A stretch of 64,000 nucleotides of DNA from Natrononativus amylolyticus (GTDB lineage Archaea > Halobacteriota > Halobacteria > Halobacteriales > Natrialbaceae). Below, piece after piece: positions 9,233 through 17,546 of the stretch. The notes beneath the pieces were generated by a model. That model searched no databases. It was not told the origin of the DNA and saw only the letters and a list, made by a program, of their open reading frames with translations. Where the stretch lies: contig NZ_CP101458.1 of the NCBI RefSeq assembly GCF_024362525.1, positions 1,736,001 to 1,800,000 on the forward strand. Reading direction: 5' to 3'. Every line of letters starts with the position of its first letter. The first letter of the stretch is position 1. The translations under genes and the position numbers were made by a program.

Positions 9233-9610
9233 TCACATGGCCTGTATCGTGCGTTCGATTCGCACAACCACCTCGCTCGGACTGAACGGTTTGGTCACGT
9301 AATCGGTGGCGCCGCGTTCGAATCCCTCGACGACGTCGCCTTCGCGAGAACGCGCGGTGAGCATCAACACCGGGAGATCCGCGAGCGATTCGTCCTCGCG
9401 GATCCGTTCGAGCACCTGGAACCCGTCCAACTCGGGCATCATCACGTCGAGTATGACGGCCGCTGGCGGCTCGTCGGTGTCCCGGAGGTACTCGAGACAC
9501 GTTCGCCCGTCTCCGAACGCCTGTACGTCGAATCCGCTGGCCTGCAGTTTGAACGTCAGTAGCTGCTGAATGTCTTCGTCGTCTTCGGCGAGTACGATCG
9601 ATCGAGTCAT
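9233..9610 (-). CDS. Single-domain response regulator receiver
   Basis: 125 residues from ATG 9610, whose ATGA overlaps the stop of the upstream HisKA gene. It is a complete receiver domain: acidic pair D10/D11, phosphoacceptor D55 in ILDVMMPELDG, T85 in MLTARS, and K107 in VTKPFSP. There is no output domain, so it should work by protein interaction or as a relay intermediate, like CheY or Spo0F. It is the last gene of a three-gene signalling operon and is the only member with a full set of receiver residues, making it the likely phosphate sink of the pathway. Confidence 0.93.
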   Translation of the reverse strand: MTRSIVLAEDDEDIQQLLTFKLQASGFDVQAFGDGRTCLEYLRDTDEPPAAVILDVMMPELDGFQVLERIREDESLADLPVLMLTARSREGDVVEGFERGATDYVTKPFSPSEVVVRIERTIQAM

Positions 9611-11133
9611 TTGTTGAGTGTTCCTGGTCGAGTACGGTCGTCGCACGATTTCGCTGTGGACGTCACCGACGTCGCGATCAGTGCCGACACTATATCGGAA
9701 ACGGTGAGCGGTCGCTGAACGAACAGCGTTCCGCCGACAGTGAACTGCGGCTCTCTCTGGGAGCCGGACCGGTCGACGAGTACGACCGGCAGTCGGCGCC
9801 CGTCTCGTCGCTCGCGGAGCGCGCGCACTACGCGCTTTTCGGTGTCGCTCGCGTCGAAACCGTCCGTTCGAACGATCGCGATGTTGTAGCCGTCGGAGAG
9901 ATCCGGAACCGACTCGAGATCCGTGACGGTCGTCACGTCCCACGAGTCGGGGACGCCCTCTACCGGCTCGTCCACGGCGGTTGCGTCGAACAGCAGCGCG
10001 CGGACGGAGCCCTGGCCGTCGGCGCCGAGTAGCGTTTCGACCGTGGTGGCGAGCGCCAGCTCGTTCTCGGCGAGGTACGCCGAGACCCCGAGCAGGGGAA
10101 CGCCGGTCGCCTCCTCACGAACGATGGAGAGTACGGCGATTTTCGTCCCAGGTCGTGTGTTTTCGTGCCACACCACGTCCAGGGGTACGTTCGCCGCGAA
10201 CGCGTCGACGACGAGCACGGACGACGGGTCGGCACTCATCGCTTCTCGAGCGGCGGTCAGATCGTCGACGATGGTAACGGCGTAGCCGACGTTCTGGAGC
10301 TGTTCGGTGAGGTAGTTCGCAAACTCGGCTTCGAGCCCGAGCAGGACCACCGGTCTGTCGACGACACCGAGTACGTTCGACCTGTCGTCGGTTGACTCGA
10401 GCGTCGACCCGCCGCGAATGGGTCGTCCGTCGACCGCCGACGTCAGCGTTTCGAGCGTCGCGTCCAGTTCCGTCGCCTTCCGAAGAACGAGCTGTACGGC
10501 CGCCCGCTGGTCCGGAGAGAGCGCACCGAGCTCCTCGTCGACCAGCATCTCCGTATAGCCGAGGACCGTCGTCAGCGGGGTGCGAAGCTCGTGAGAGGCG
10601 AGCTCGAGCACGCCGCGCTGGAACTCGGAAAACGCGTCGCAATCGCCCGCCGCGACGGCGCCCGCTGCGATCGGCCGAGCGAGCTGAGCGCTGACGACTT
10701 CCCCGAGGAGTTCGGCGTATCGAACGTCTTCGTCGTCGAATCCGTCGTCTGCGGTGAGCTGCAACAGTCCCGAATCCCCGAACGGCGTACAGAGCGTCTG
10801 GCTCCCGTCCGGGGGTTTGTAGCCGTCGTTCGGCCCGTCGACGACGACCGTCCCGCCGCGTTCGATCACCCGCTCTCGTCGGTCGACCGGTATCGAGCCC
10901 GCTCCCGATTTCGATCGGTCGGAGTCCTCTCCCCGTATCGTGACCGTGTGATCGTCACGCCGGATCGTGATCGCGGCGTCGCGGACGTCGAACAGGTCGG
11001 GGAGACCGGCGAGTACGACGTCGTAGAGGGCGGTTTCGGTCGGGCTCTCGAGGACGCGTCGGGCGACGCGGAGCAGTGACTCGAGGCGAGAGCGGTCATC
11101 GTCGGTCTCCGAGTCGTCTGGTAGGTCGGTCAT
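9607..11133 (-). CDS. GAF-HisKA protein lacking an ATPase domain, with degenerate receiver-like domains
   Basis: 508 residues, ATGA overlaps at both ends. A GAF-like region (~20-155) precedes a good HisKA helix with H181 in ASHELRTPLTTV. No N, G1 or G2 box of a HATPase domain follows. Instead there are two alpha/beta segments (~260-375 and ~385-490) that look like receiver folds but lack the N-terminal acidic pair; the first keeps an aspartate in VLVVDAF, the second has threonine/aspartate in VRTDG. It therefore cannot autophosphorylate alone and may act as a histidine phosphotransfer scaffold, or as a substrate of the neighbouring kinase. That role is inference from domain content and operon position. 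Confidence 0.8.
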   Translation of the reverse strand: MTDLPDDSETDDDRSRLESLLRVARRVLESPTETALYDVVLAGLPDLFDVRDAAITIRRDDHTVTIRGEDSDRSKSGAGSIPVDRRERVIERGGTVVVDGPNDGYKPPDGSQTLCTPFGDSGLLQLTADDGFDDEDVRYAELLGEVVSAQLARPIAAGAVAAGDCDAFSEFQRGVLELASHELRTPLTTVLGYTEMLVDEELGALSPDQRAAVQLVLRKATELDATLETLTSAVDGRPIRGGSTLESTDDRSNVLGVVDRPVVLLGLEAEFANYLTEQLQNVGYAVTIVDDLTAAREAMSADPSSVLVVDAFAANVPLDVVWHENTRPGTKIAVLSIVREEATGVPLLGVSAYLAENELALATTVETLLGADGQGSVRALLFDATAVDEPVEGVPDSWDVTTVTDLESVPDLSDGYNIAIVRTDGFDASDTEKRVVRALRERRDGRRLPVVLVDRSGSQREPQFTVGGTLFVQRPLTVSDIVSALIATSVTSTAKSCDDRTRPGTLNK

Positions 11134-13379
11134 TGTGTGTGGTACGGGTACGCGCCGGCCGTGTTGTCGGAGGCGGTCAGGACTTCGAATCGCGCGCCGC
11201 CGCTCGCGCTCTCGGTAACGGAGAGTCGCCAGTCGTGGGCCTCGACGATGTCGGTAACGATCGCCAGACCGAACCGACGCGCGCCGTCCCGGTCTTCGGT
11301 CGGCTGTTCCGTGAACAGCCGCTCGCGTCGGTCGCGCGGAATACCGGGGCCGTCGTCCTCGACGTAGAAGCCGGCGTCGCCGTCGAGGACGCCGACGCGA
11401 ACGGTAACGTCGGTGCCACCGTGCTCGATCGCGTTTCGGAACAGGTTCTCGAACAGCTGCGTCAGTCGCAGTCGATCTCCCTCGACGACCCGTGTTCCGT
11501 CGAACAGAATTCGCGCCTCGGATGCCCCTACGGTCGACCAGGCCTGTCTGGCGATCCGGTCGATCTCGACGCGTTCGGTCGTTCCGATTCGCTCGCCGGC
11601 TCGCGCGAGTACGAGCAGGTTCTCGACGATTTCGGTCACTCGCTCGAGTCCGTGTTCGATGCCGTCGAGATGACGGCTCGCGGCGCCTTCTCGCTCCCGC
11701 TCTATCTCGAGGTACCCCTTCGCGACCGTCAGGGGGTTTCTGACGTCGTGAGCCACGACGTTCGCGAACTCCTCAAGTCGGGCGTTCTTTCGCTCGAGTT
11801 CGCGCTCTCGACGCTTGAGCGCCATCTCTCGATCAGCGCGGGTGAGCGCTCCCGCCGTCGCAGCCGCGAGGATGGTGCCGAACTCGCGGTCGTACTCGGT
11901 GAATCGCCGATCCCGCACCGACCCGCAGATCAACACCCCGTGTTCGCCGAGCGGGAGGACCAGCTCGCTTCGTACCGGCGTTTCGCCGTCGGACGTGCTG
12001 ATCACGTCGCTGACGACCGTCGAGTTGCCGGTTTCGAAGGCCCCCCACACGGAGCTCTGACCGGGGTGAAAGGCCGGCTGGTCGTCGACTTCGTCGACGC
12101 CGTCCGCCGTCGTGAACGGCCGGAGCGTCTCCGACTCGTCGTCGTACAGCCAGGCGCCGGTTATCGGTCGATCGAGTACGTCGCGCGCAGTTTCGACGGC
12201 GAGTCGTGTGATCTCGGCGTGGGTACTCGCGTTCATCAACCGGGGCGCGGTGTCGTTGAGCGATTTCAGGGCGCGCTCGCGCTCTTTGATTCCCGTGATG
12301 TCACGGACACCACAGACCAGTCCGCCGGACGCTAACGTCGTGAGCGTGAGATCCTGGCTGAACTGCGTCCCGTCGGTCCGGGTTCCGATCGCTTCCCCGC
12401 GCCACTCTCCCTCGCGCTCGAGTTCCGGGAGGATCTGCGTTCGGAAGCGCTCGAGTTCCTCGTCGTCGTACAGCATCTGCCAGCCCCGTCCGATCATCGC
12501 CTCGGGGTCGTCGAACCCGTAGATGTCCGCGTGGGCTTCGTTCACGTAGACGTACTCGCCCGCCTCGTCGAGGATCGCGATCCCGTCGACGGTGCTCTCG
12601 ATCGCCGCGTAGAGTCGGCGCGCCTCGCGTTCGGCGGCGACCTGTTCGGTGACGTCGAGCGAGAGGCCGACAACCCCGTCGACGGACGTGCCGTCGGTTA
12701 TCGGTGCGAACGTCGTCTCGATCGCTCGCCCGCCGACGTCGACCGAGGTCGTTACGAGGTCGCCCTCCAGTGCGGTCTCGACGCCGTGGATCGCCTCCGG
12801 AAGGTCACCGTACAGCTCGTACACAGACTCGCCGACGACTTCGTCCGGCTCGAGACCGATGTTCGCGAGGCCTCGCCCTCGCGAGTGCGTTACGACCCCT
12901 TGCGCGTCGATCGTGTACAGCATGATCGGGAGCGAGTTCACGGGAACGTCCGCCAGCATCGCAGCCTCGTGATCGTCTCGCCGCGCACTCACGACCGTTT
13001 CGGAAACGACGTCGACGAGCTCCCGATAGGCCCCCCGATCTCCGCTCCGGCGGACGTACTCGTCGACGCCCGCAGAGATCGCCTCGCTCGCGATCGCCTC
13101 ACTGCCGTCTTCGACGAACAGGACGACCGGCACGTCGACCTCTCGAGCCAGCGCCGTCCCCGGTGCGTCGTCGAGATGGTACTCGCTGACGATACAGTCG
13201 ACCGGCCGTTCCTCGAGAAACGCAACCGCTGACTCGACGGAATCGACGGCAAACGTCTGCGGCTCGTACGAGTCGATTCCTTCGAAGCTCGCAGCGATTC
13301 GATCCCGGTCACGACGCTCGTATCCGACGCAGAGAAGCGTTACGCATCGCGCGCGTTCTGTGGGTTCGCTGCTTGTCAT
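11130..13379 (-). CDS. Receiver-like/PAS/PAS/GAF sensor histidine kinase
   Basis: 749 residues. Domains by eye: receiver-like (~10-130), PAS (~145-265), PAS with PAC (~268-385), GAF (~390-520), HisKA (~535-600) with FANVVAHDVRNPLT, and HATPase (~630-740) with NAIEHGG and DDGPGIPRDRRERLF. At the receiver phosphoacceptor position there is Glu66 (CIVSEYHL) instead of aspartate, so this domain should not be phosphorylated and could mimic a permanently phosphorylated state. No transmembrane helix is seen; it senses cytoplasmic signals. It heads the operon with the HisKA scaffold and the single receiver. A possible promoter is TTTTATC on the minus strand near 13480. Confidence 0.9.
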   Translation of the reverse strand: MTSSEPTERARCVTLLCVGYERRDRDRIAASFEGIDSYEPQTFAVDSVESAVAFLEERPVDCIVSEYHLDDAPGTALAREVDVPVVLFVEDGSEAIASEAISAGVDEYVRRSGDRGAYRELVDVVSETVVSARRDDHEAAMLADVPVNSLPIMLYTIDAQGVVTHSRGRGLANIGLEPDEVVGESVYELYGDLPEAIHGVETALEGDLVTTSVDVGGRAIETTFAPITDGTSVDGVVGLSLDVTEQVAAEREARRLYAAIESTVDGIAILDEAGEYVYVNEAHADIYGFDDPEAMIGRGWQMLYDDEELERFRTQILPELEREGEWRGEAIGTRTDGTQFSQDLTLTTLASGGLVCGVRDITGIKERERALKSLNDTAPRLMNASTHAEITRLAVETARDVLDRPITGAWLYDDESETLRPFTTADGVDEVDDQPAFHPGQSSVWGAFETGNSTVVSDVISTSDGETPVRSELVLPLGEHGVLICGSVRDRRFTEYDREFGTILAAATAGALTRADREMALKRRERELERKNARLEEFANVVAHDVRNPLTVAKGYLEIEREREGAASRHLDGIEHGLERVTEIVENLLVLARAGERIGTTERVEIDRIARQAWSTVGASEARILFDGTRVVEGDRLRLTQLFENLFRNAIEHGGTDVTVRVGVLDGDAGFYVEDDGPGIPRDRRERLFTEQPTEDRDGARRFGLAIVTDIVEAHDWRLSVTESASGGARFEVLTASDNTAGAYPYHTQ

Positions 13380-13841
13380 GGGCCCGTCGATCCTTGATTA
13401 CGAGTGGTTTACCGACGAACGGGCGACCGCCCCGAGCCCGGTCGTTCGACTGTAAGAGAACGTCAGCAGCGAAACAGATAAAACCATCCCGCTCCCGGGG
13501 GGTTCGCTCTCCTGCGAACCAACTGACCTGCCGATAGACCGCGTTTATGATGTTTGTTAGACCGACGTATCACAATCCATAACTAGTAATAACTCGAGAA
13601 GGCCGTTCTCTGGTGTGAGTGTGACCGCTCGAGAGCGTGGTCACCGTGACGGGAACAGTGGTCTCGTCACCGTCCTCGCCGCCGGCGGCATCACGAACCG
13701 AAGGTCGGTCTGAGATGCATCGACGATCTCCGAGGGTCGCGTTGTCGAACTCACATTCGGCAGGATCGAAACGCCGGGGTACCTCTGTGACCGGTCAAGA
13801 ACCGGGGCACTGTTCGCCGAGAAAAACTTCGGAAAGAGGAG
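13380..13841. other. 462-nt intergenic region without a convincing gene
   Basis: Between the sensor kinase and tRNA-Glu. The first ~200 nt are relatively AT-rich for this genome, with AGATAAAACC near 13478 and GTTTATGATG near 13546, which on the minus strand could be TATA boxes for the signalling operon. Two overlapping frames of 76 and 80 codons exist on opposite strands but both run into the tRNA gene and resemble nothing known. The segment may also hold the tRNA-Glu 3' flank and terminator. No repeat or mobile element was found. Confidence 0.5.
13822..13826 (-). terminator. T-tract terminator after tRNA-Glu
   Basis: Five T residues on the minus strand begin 16 nt after the end of tRNA-Glu, the usual archaeal U-tract termination signal for a monocistronic tRNA. 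Confidence 0.5.
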
Positions 13842-13916
13842 TGCTCCGTCAGGGATTCGAACCCTGGTCATTGCCGTGAGAGGGCAATATGATTGGCCGG
13901 ACTACACCAACGGAGC
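13842..13916 (-). tRNA. tRNA-Glu (anticodon CTC)
   Basis: The minus strand folds as a standard cloverleaf: acceptor GCTCCGT/ACGGAGC, anticodon stem TTGCC/GGCAA with loop CTCTCAC, so anticodon CTC reads GAG codons. The T arm CCAGG-GTTCGAATC-CCTG is intact, with discriminator A and no encoded CCA. No intron is seen. CCTTAAAC lies about 40 nt upstream as a TATA box. It supplies the dominant Glu codon of an acidic, GC-rich proteome and is the substrate for GltX encoded 10 kb away. Confidence 0.96.
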
Positions 13917-13953
13917 GATCCGACGTCTGCAGTTATCCGTTGCGCGCAGTTGT

Positions 13954-13961
13954 GTTTAAGG
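13954..13961 (-). promoter_or_regulatory. TATA box of tRNA-Glu
   Basis: Minus-strand CCTTAAAC lies 38-45 nt before the mature tRNA 5' end, leaving room for a short leader removed by RNase P. Confidence 0.5.
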
Positions 13962-14006
13962 ATTCCGTTTCCGGCCGAGAGTGTCTCGTTTTCACACAGC
14001 AGTCCG

Positions 14007-15233
14007 TTACTCCTCGAACGGCGACTTGGTCGCTTCGGGCTCGAAGCCTTCGAGACTGATGATGTTCTCACGGCCGACGCGGAGTTTGCTGATAGTACCA
14101 TCCTCCTCCATATCCGAAAGCAGCATACTGACCTTCGACTTCGACCAGCCGGTTTCGTCGACGATGTTGACCTGCTTCATCCGGCCGCCGTTGTTACGGA
14201 TGAGTGTGACGACGCGGTCCTCGTCGGTCAGCAGGTCCTCGTCGGGAACGGTGTCCGGTTCGGAACCGATCGCCGCCGCACCCGCCGCTGCGGGATCGCC
14301 ACCGGCTGCACCCTCCGTCGCCCCCGCGGTGCCCGCGTCTGGTGGTCCGCCGTTCGTGGACGATCGTCCGAACCGGTGCCAGACGAACGCGCCGCCGAGA
14401 CCGAGTGCGGCGACGAGAAGGCCGGCGACGACCAGCCAGGACGAAGACTCCTCTTCCGGCTCCGTGGTCTGGGACTCCTCGTCGGAGTCGTCGGCCCCGT
14501 CGCCCTCCTCCGTCGGCTGTTCGAACACGATGTGGGGGTGGCCGTCGAGGAACTCGTAGTCGCCGCTCCAGGAGACGGAGTCGCTCTCTTCGACCGAGGG
14601 ACCGGTGTACTCGGCCTCGGGCTGAACGCTCGCGAACACGAGATCGTCGCCGGGCTGGACGACGAGTGTCTGACCGGAACCGATGTAGAATCCGCCGTCG
14701 AACACGTCGCCGACGGTGACGGTCCCGTTGTCGACCTCCGCAAACTCCGTCCAGGTGAACGTCATCTCGACGACGCCGATCGAGTTGAGCTGGCGCTCGA
14801 TTCCGGCCGATCGATCGAAGTTCGTCGCTTCCATCTCCCGGTCGGTTTCGTCGCTCCCGGTTCCCGTCAGCGCTTGCGCCTGCTCGGTGAAGCGGACGTA
14901 GAGATCGGTCTCCTCCTCCTCGAACTCCTCGGCGAACTCCTCGAACTCGGCTTCCTCCGAGCTACTCGAGAGCAGCCGGTCGTGACGGAACGTCCAGGTC
15001 GCGGTGCCGTTCTCGTAGACGGTGATCTCGAAGGTCGTGCTGTCGAACTCCTGTGAGGAAGAGCCACTGAAATTCTCCTGTGCGTCCGTCGTCTGCTGGA
15101 CCGTGTCGGTGGCCGGCGCCCGGTCCTGCGAATCGACCTGTGCGCCCGTGTCGGCCACGATCGATCCACTCACCCCGGCGAGCGCGACGACGATGACGAG
15201 GACGACGAGTCCAACGGGGGCCGCCCGATTCAT
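14007..15233 (-). CDS. Membrane-anchored winged-helix regulator with exported sensor domain
   Basis: 408 residues. A signal-anchor or signal peptide (VGLVVLVIVVALAGVSGSIVA) is followed by an acidic extracellular beta-rich region (~30-250), one membrane helix (WLVVAGLLVAALGLGGAFVW, ~275-294), a Gly/Ala-rich linker, and a C-terminal winged helix (~335-395) with LIRNNGGRMKQVNIVDETGW and SKSKVSMLLSDMEEDG. This matches the haloarchaeal layout I know as DUF7345 plus DUF7343 (recalled, not searched). It should transmit an envelope signal directly to DNA or be released by proteolysis. It stands alone, with the amidohydrolase 63 nt upstream on the far side ending towards it. Confidence 0.82.
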   Translation of the reverse strand: MNRAAPVGLVVLVIVVALAGVSGSIVADTGAQVDSQDRAPATDTVQQTTDAQENFSGSSSQEFDSTTFEITVYENGTATWTFRHDRLLSSSSEEAEFEEFAEEFEEEETDLYVRFTEQAQALTGTGSDETDREMEATNFDRSAGIERQLNSIGVVEMTFTWTEFAEVDNGTVTVGDVFDGGFYIGSGQTLVVQPGDDLVFASVQPEAEYTGPSVEESDSVSWSGDYEFLDGHPHIVFEQPTEEGDGADDSDEESQTTEPEEESSSWLVVAGLLVAALGLGGAFVWHRFGRSSTNGGPPDAGTAGATEGAAGGDPAAAGAAAIGSEPDTVPDEDLLTDEDRVVTLIRNNGGRMKQVNIVDETGWSKSKVSMLLSDMEEDGTISKLRVGRENIISLEGFEPEATKSPFEE

Positions 15234-15296
15234 TCGTCTATCACTACGTGCGCCCGTTAAAAGAGTTTGTGAATGGAACCGACGACGCGACCGGAT

Positions 15297-16448
15297 TCAG
15301 ACGAGACGGCCGTCCGAGAGAACGCGGTCGACGTGCTGCCACGCGCTCGGATCCTCGAGCGGATCGTTCTCGAGAACCAGTAGATCCGCCCGGTACCCCT
15401 CCCGGACGAGACCGAGGTCGTCGAAGCCGAGCAGCGACGCCGACCCGACGGTCGCCGCCTCGAGTGCGGCCGCCGGCGTGAGACCGTGATCGACGAGACG
15501 GACGAGTTCCCGGGGGATCTCGGAGAACTCGTTGAACGGCGTGCCGGCGTCGGTCCCCATCGCGATCGGAACGTCGGCGGCGAGTGCGTGGTCGAAGGCG
15601 TCGTCGAACGCTTCGAGCGCCGCGTCGGCTTTCGCGACGGTTTCGGCGGGGATACCGCCCTCGGCCCCGGCGTCGCAGATTCCGTGAACGGCGTTCGCCG
15701 TGGGGACCCAGTACGTCCCTCGCTCCGCCATGCGGGTGGCCACGTCGCGGTCCATGAACGTCCCGTGTTCGACGCTGTCGAACCCTGCCTCGACGGCGTT
15801 TTCGATCCCCTCCCGCCCGTGAGCGTGGGCGGCGGCGGTTCGTCCCGCCGCGTGGGCGACCGCCGCCGCGGCCGCGAGTTCCTCCCTGGTGAGTTCGGGG
15901 ACGCCGGTCCGGGTTCCCTCGGTGAGGACCCCGCCGGTCGCCATGCACTTGACGACCTCGGCGCCGCGCTTGAGCTGTTCGCGTGCCGCCGCGCGCACGT
16001 TGTCGGCCCCGTCGGCCTCCCGACCGAGCCAGTGGCTGTGGCCGCCGGTCATCGTGATCACCTCGCCGGACGCGACGACGCGAGGACCGGCGACGACCCC
16101 CGCGTCGACGGCCCGCGCCGCGTCGATCGCCATCGTTCCGCGAGCGCCCAGATCTCGAACCGTCGTCACGCCCGCCTCGAGCGCCGCCTCCAGGTTCGCC
16201 GCCGCGCGGTAGGCGCCGTCGTACGTATTCTCGAGTTGTAACGTCGCGATGTCCGGCCGGCCGTCGAGGCCGAGGTGGACGTGGGCGTCGACCAGCCCGG
16301 GCGTCACGAACCGGCCCGAAACGTCGAGTTCCGCCCCCGGCGCGTCGACGTCGTCCCCCACGGCCACGATCCGCCCGTCTTCGACCGCAACGTCTGCGAC
16401 GCGGCTCCCGTCCGCGTCGACGACCGTCCCACCGACAAGTACAACCAT
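15297..16448 (-). CDS. Metal-dependent amidohydrolase (imidazolonepropionase/prolidase-like)
   Basis: 383 residues from ATG 16448; the longer upstream frame is antisense to the MBL gene and is rejected. The amidohydrolase signature is complete: a small N-terminal beta domain, then PGLVDAHVHLG (metal HxH), a carboxylated-lysine candidate in EVVKCMATGG, H in AHAHG, H in VEHGTFMD, and MGTDAGTP with the metal Asp. This set is typical of the subgroup of peptidase-like cyclic amidases such as Xaa-Pro dipeptidases and imidazolonepropionase. The true substrate cannot be set; no histidine-degradation genes adjoin it. It is divergent from the MBL-fold gene across 93 nt. Confidence 0.88.
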   Translation of the reverse strand: MVVLVGGTVVDADGSRVADVAVEDGRIVAVGDDVDAPGAELDVSGRFVTPGLVDAHVHLGLDGRPDIATLQLENTYDGAYRAAANLEAALEAGVTTVRDLGARGTMAIDAARAVDAGVVAGPRVVASGEVITMTGGHSHWLGREADGADNVRAAAREQLKRGAEVVKCMATGGVLTEGTRTGVPELTREELAAAAAVAHAAGRTAAAHAHGREGIENAVEAGFDSVEHGTFMDRDVATRMAERGTYWVPTANAVHGICDAGAEGGIPAETVAKADAALEAFDDAFDHALAADVPIAMGTDAGTPFNEFSEIPRELVRLVDHGLTPAAALEAATVGSASLLGFDDLGLVREGYRADLLVLENDPLEDPSAWQHVDRVLSDGRLV

Positions 16449-16541
16449 AGTGAACGTCGCCGGGGGCGGAATATAAACTCTGCCGGTCGCCTTCGGCGCG
16501 GTGTCGACACGCACAAACCGTCCGCGTTCGTACCGCCACGC

Positions 16542-17120
16542 ATGATCGTAAACCTCGCAGCGGGCGTACAGGCGTTCACCAGTAACGCCTTTCTCGTCGC
16601 CGGCGAACGAACGGTTCTCGTCGATACGGGCGCGAACTTCGACGTCGTCGAACGCATCCGCGAACACACCGACGACCTCGACGCGGTCGTCTTGACCCAC
16701 ACCCACCCCGATCACGTGGGGAATCTCGAGGCGGTGAAGGCTGCCTTCGACGTCGACGCCTGGGGGTACGACACCGCCGTCGAGGGCGTCGACCACGCGA
16801 TCGAAGACGGGGACACGGTCGTCCTCGGCGACCACGAGTACGTCGCCCTCCACACGCCGGGGCACAAGGACGATCACCTCTGTTTCCTCGCCGAGGAGCC
16901 CGGAATCTGCTTCGCCGGCGACCTCGTGTTCCAGAACGGGAGCTTCGGCCGGACCGACCTGCCGGAGGGGGATCGGGCGACCTTGATCGAGAGTATCGAC
17001 AGCCTGCGCGAGCGGATCGGCGACGACCTCGCGGCGCTGCACACGGGGCACGGACCGAGCGTGACTCGCTCGCCGGCCGATCACGTCGAACTCGCCGGCC
17101 AGATGGCGAGACAGGCGTAG
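16542..17120 (+). CDS. MBL-fold metallo-hydrolase
   Basis: 192 residues from ATG 16542. The metallo-beta-lactamase motifs are in order: VLTHTHPDHVG (HxHxDH), HTPGHKDDH, CFAGDLVF (bridging Asp) and LHTGHG. The compact length with no extra domain places it with glyoxalase-II-like and related thioester or lactone hydrolases acting in the cytoplasm. The substrate is unknown. The start is set by the ATG just after the divergent amidohydrolase promoter region; the in-frame extension to 16275 is antisense to that gene. Shared expression with the amidohydrolase is possible but not shown. Confidence 0.88.
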   Translation: MIVNLAAGVQAFTSNAFLVAGERTVLVDTGANFDVVERIREHTDDLDAVVLTHTHPDHVGNLEAVKAAFDVDAWGYDTAVEGVDHAIEDGDTVVLGDHEYVALHTPGHKDDHLCFLAEEPGICFAGDLVFQNGSFGRTDLPEGDRATLIESIDSLRERIGDDLAALHTGHGPSVTRSPADHVELAGQMARQA

Positions 17121-17160
17121 CCGCCTCGCCACCGGATCGGTTCTCGCTCTCGAGGGCGGC

Positions 17161-17433
17161 TCACTCGTCGGTTTTCAGGCCGTAGTACCCCGGCTCGTCG
17201 TCGCTTCTCGGTTCGGCGACGACGAGGTCGTCGGCGCTGGTCATCACCCAGGGGATCGCCCAGTCGAGCAGGATGTCCTCGGTCTCCCGGTCGATGTCCG
17301 CGTCGGGCTCGAGCCCCTGGAGCAGTCGGGCGATCTCGTAGATCGTGTACATCTGATCCGCCTCGAGCAGCTCCGCGGGCGTGTAGAAGTCACACGGCGG
17401 CAGGCGGTCGAACTCGTCTTTCGGGACTGGCAT
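17161..17433 (-). CDS. Small conserved haloarchaeal protein (DUF5827-like)
   Basis: 90 residues from ATG 17433 (97 from 17454). It starts MPVPKDEFDRLPPCDFYTP, which I recall as the start of a haloarchaeal DUF5827 family; the family name is from memory. It is acidic, with a helical middle (LEADQMYTIYEIARLLQGL) and a WAIPWV segment, no Cys pair and no membrane helix. It lies downstream of superoxide dismutase on the same strand, but a T6 tract separates them. The function is unknown. Confidence 0.7.
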   Translation of the reverse strand: MPVPKDEFDRLPPCDFYTPAELLEADQMYTIYEIARLLQGLEPDADIDRETEDILLDWAIPWVMTSADDLVVAEPRSDDEPGYYGLKTDE

Positions 17434-17515
17434 AGCGTTCGATACCCCCGTCACGGCCTAAACGGTGTTGGGTTCGGGCGTCGATCCGGCGACGTCTCTC
17501 CCTTCGCGGCGGCGC

Positions 17516-17521
17516 AAAAAA
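17516..17521 (-). terminator. T6 terminator after superoxide dismutase
   Basis: Six T residues on the minus strand 26 nt after the dismutase stop codon, preceding GC-rich sequence, as in archaeal U-tract termination. Confidence 0.55.
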
Positions 17522-17546
17522 CGATGTGGATGTACCGGGTCGTCGC

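Noticed and set aside
13637-13879. Two overlapping 76- and 80-codon frames near tRNA-Glu
   Set aside because: Both run into the tRNA gene, lie on opposite strands of the same DNA and resemble nothing.
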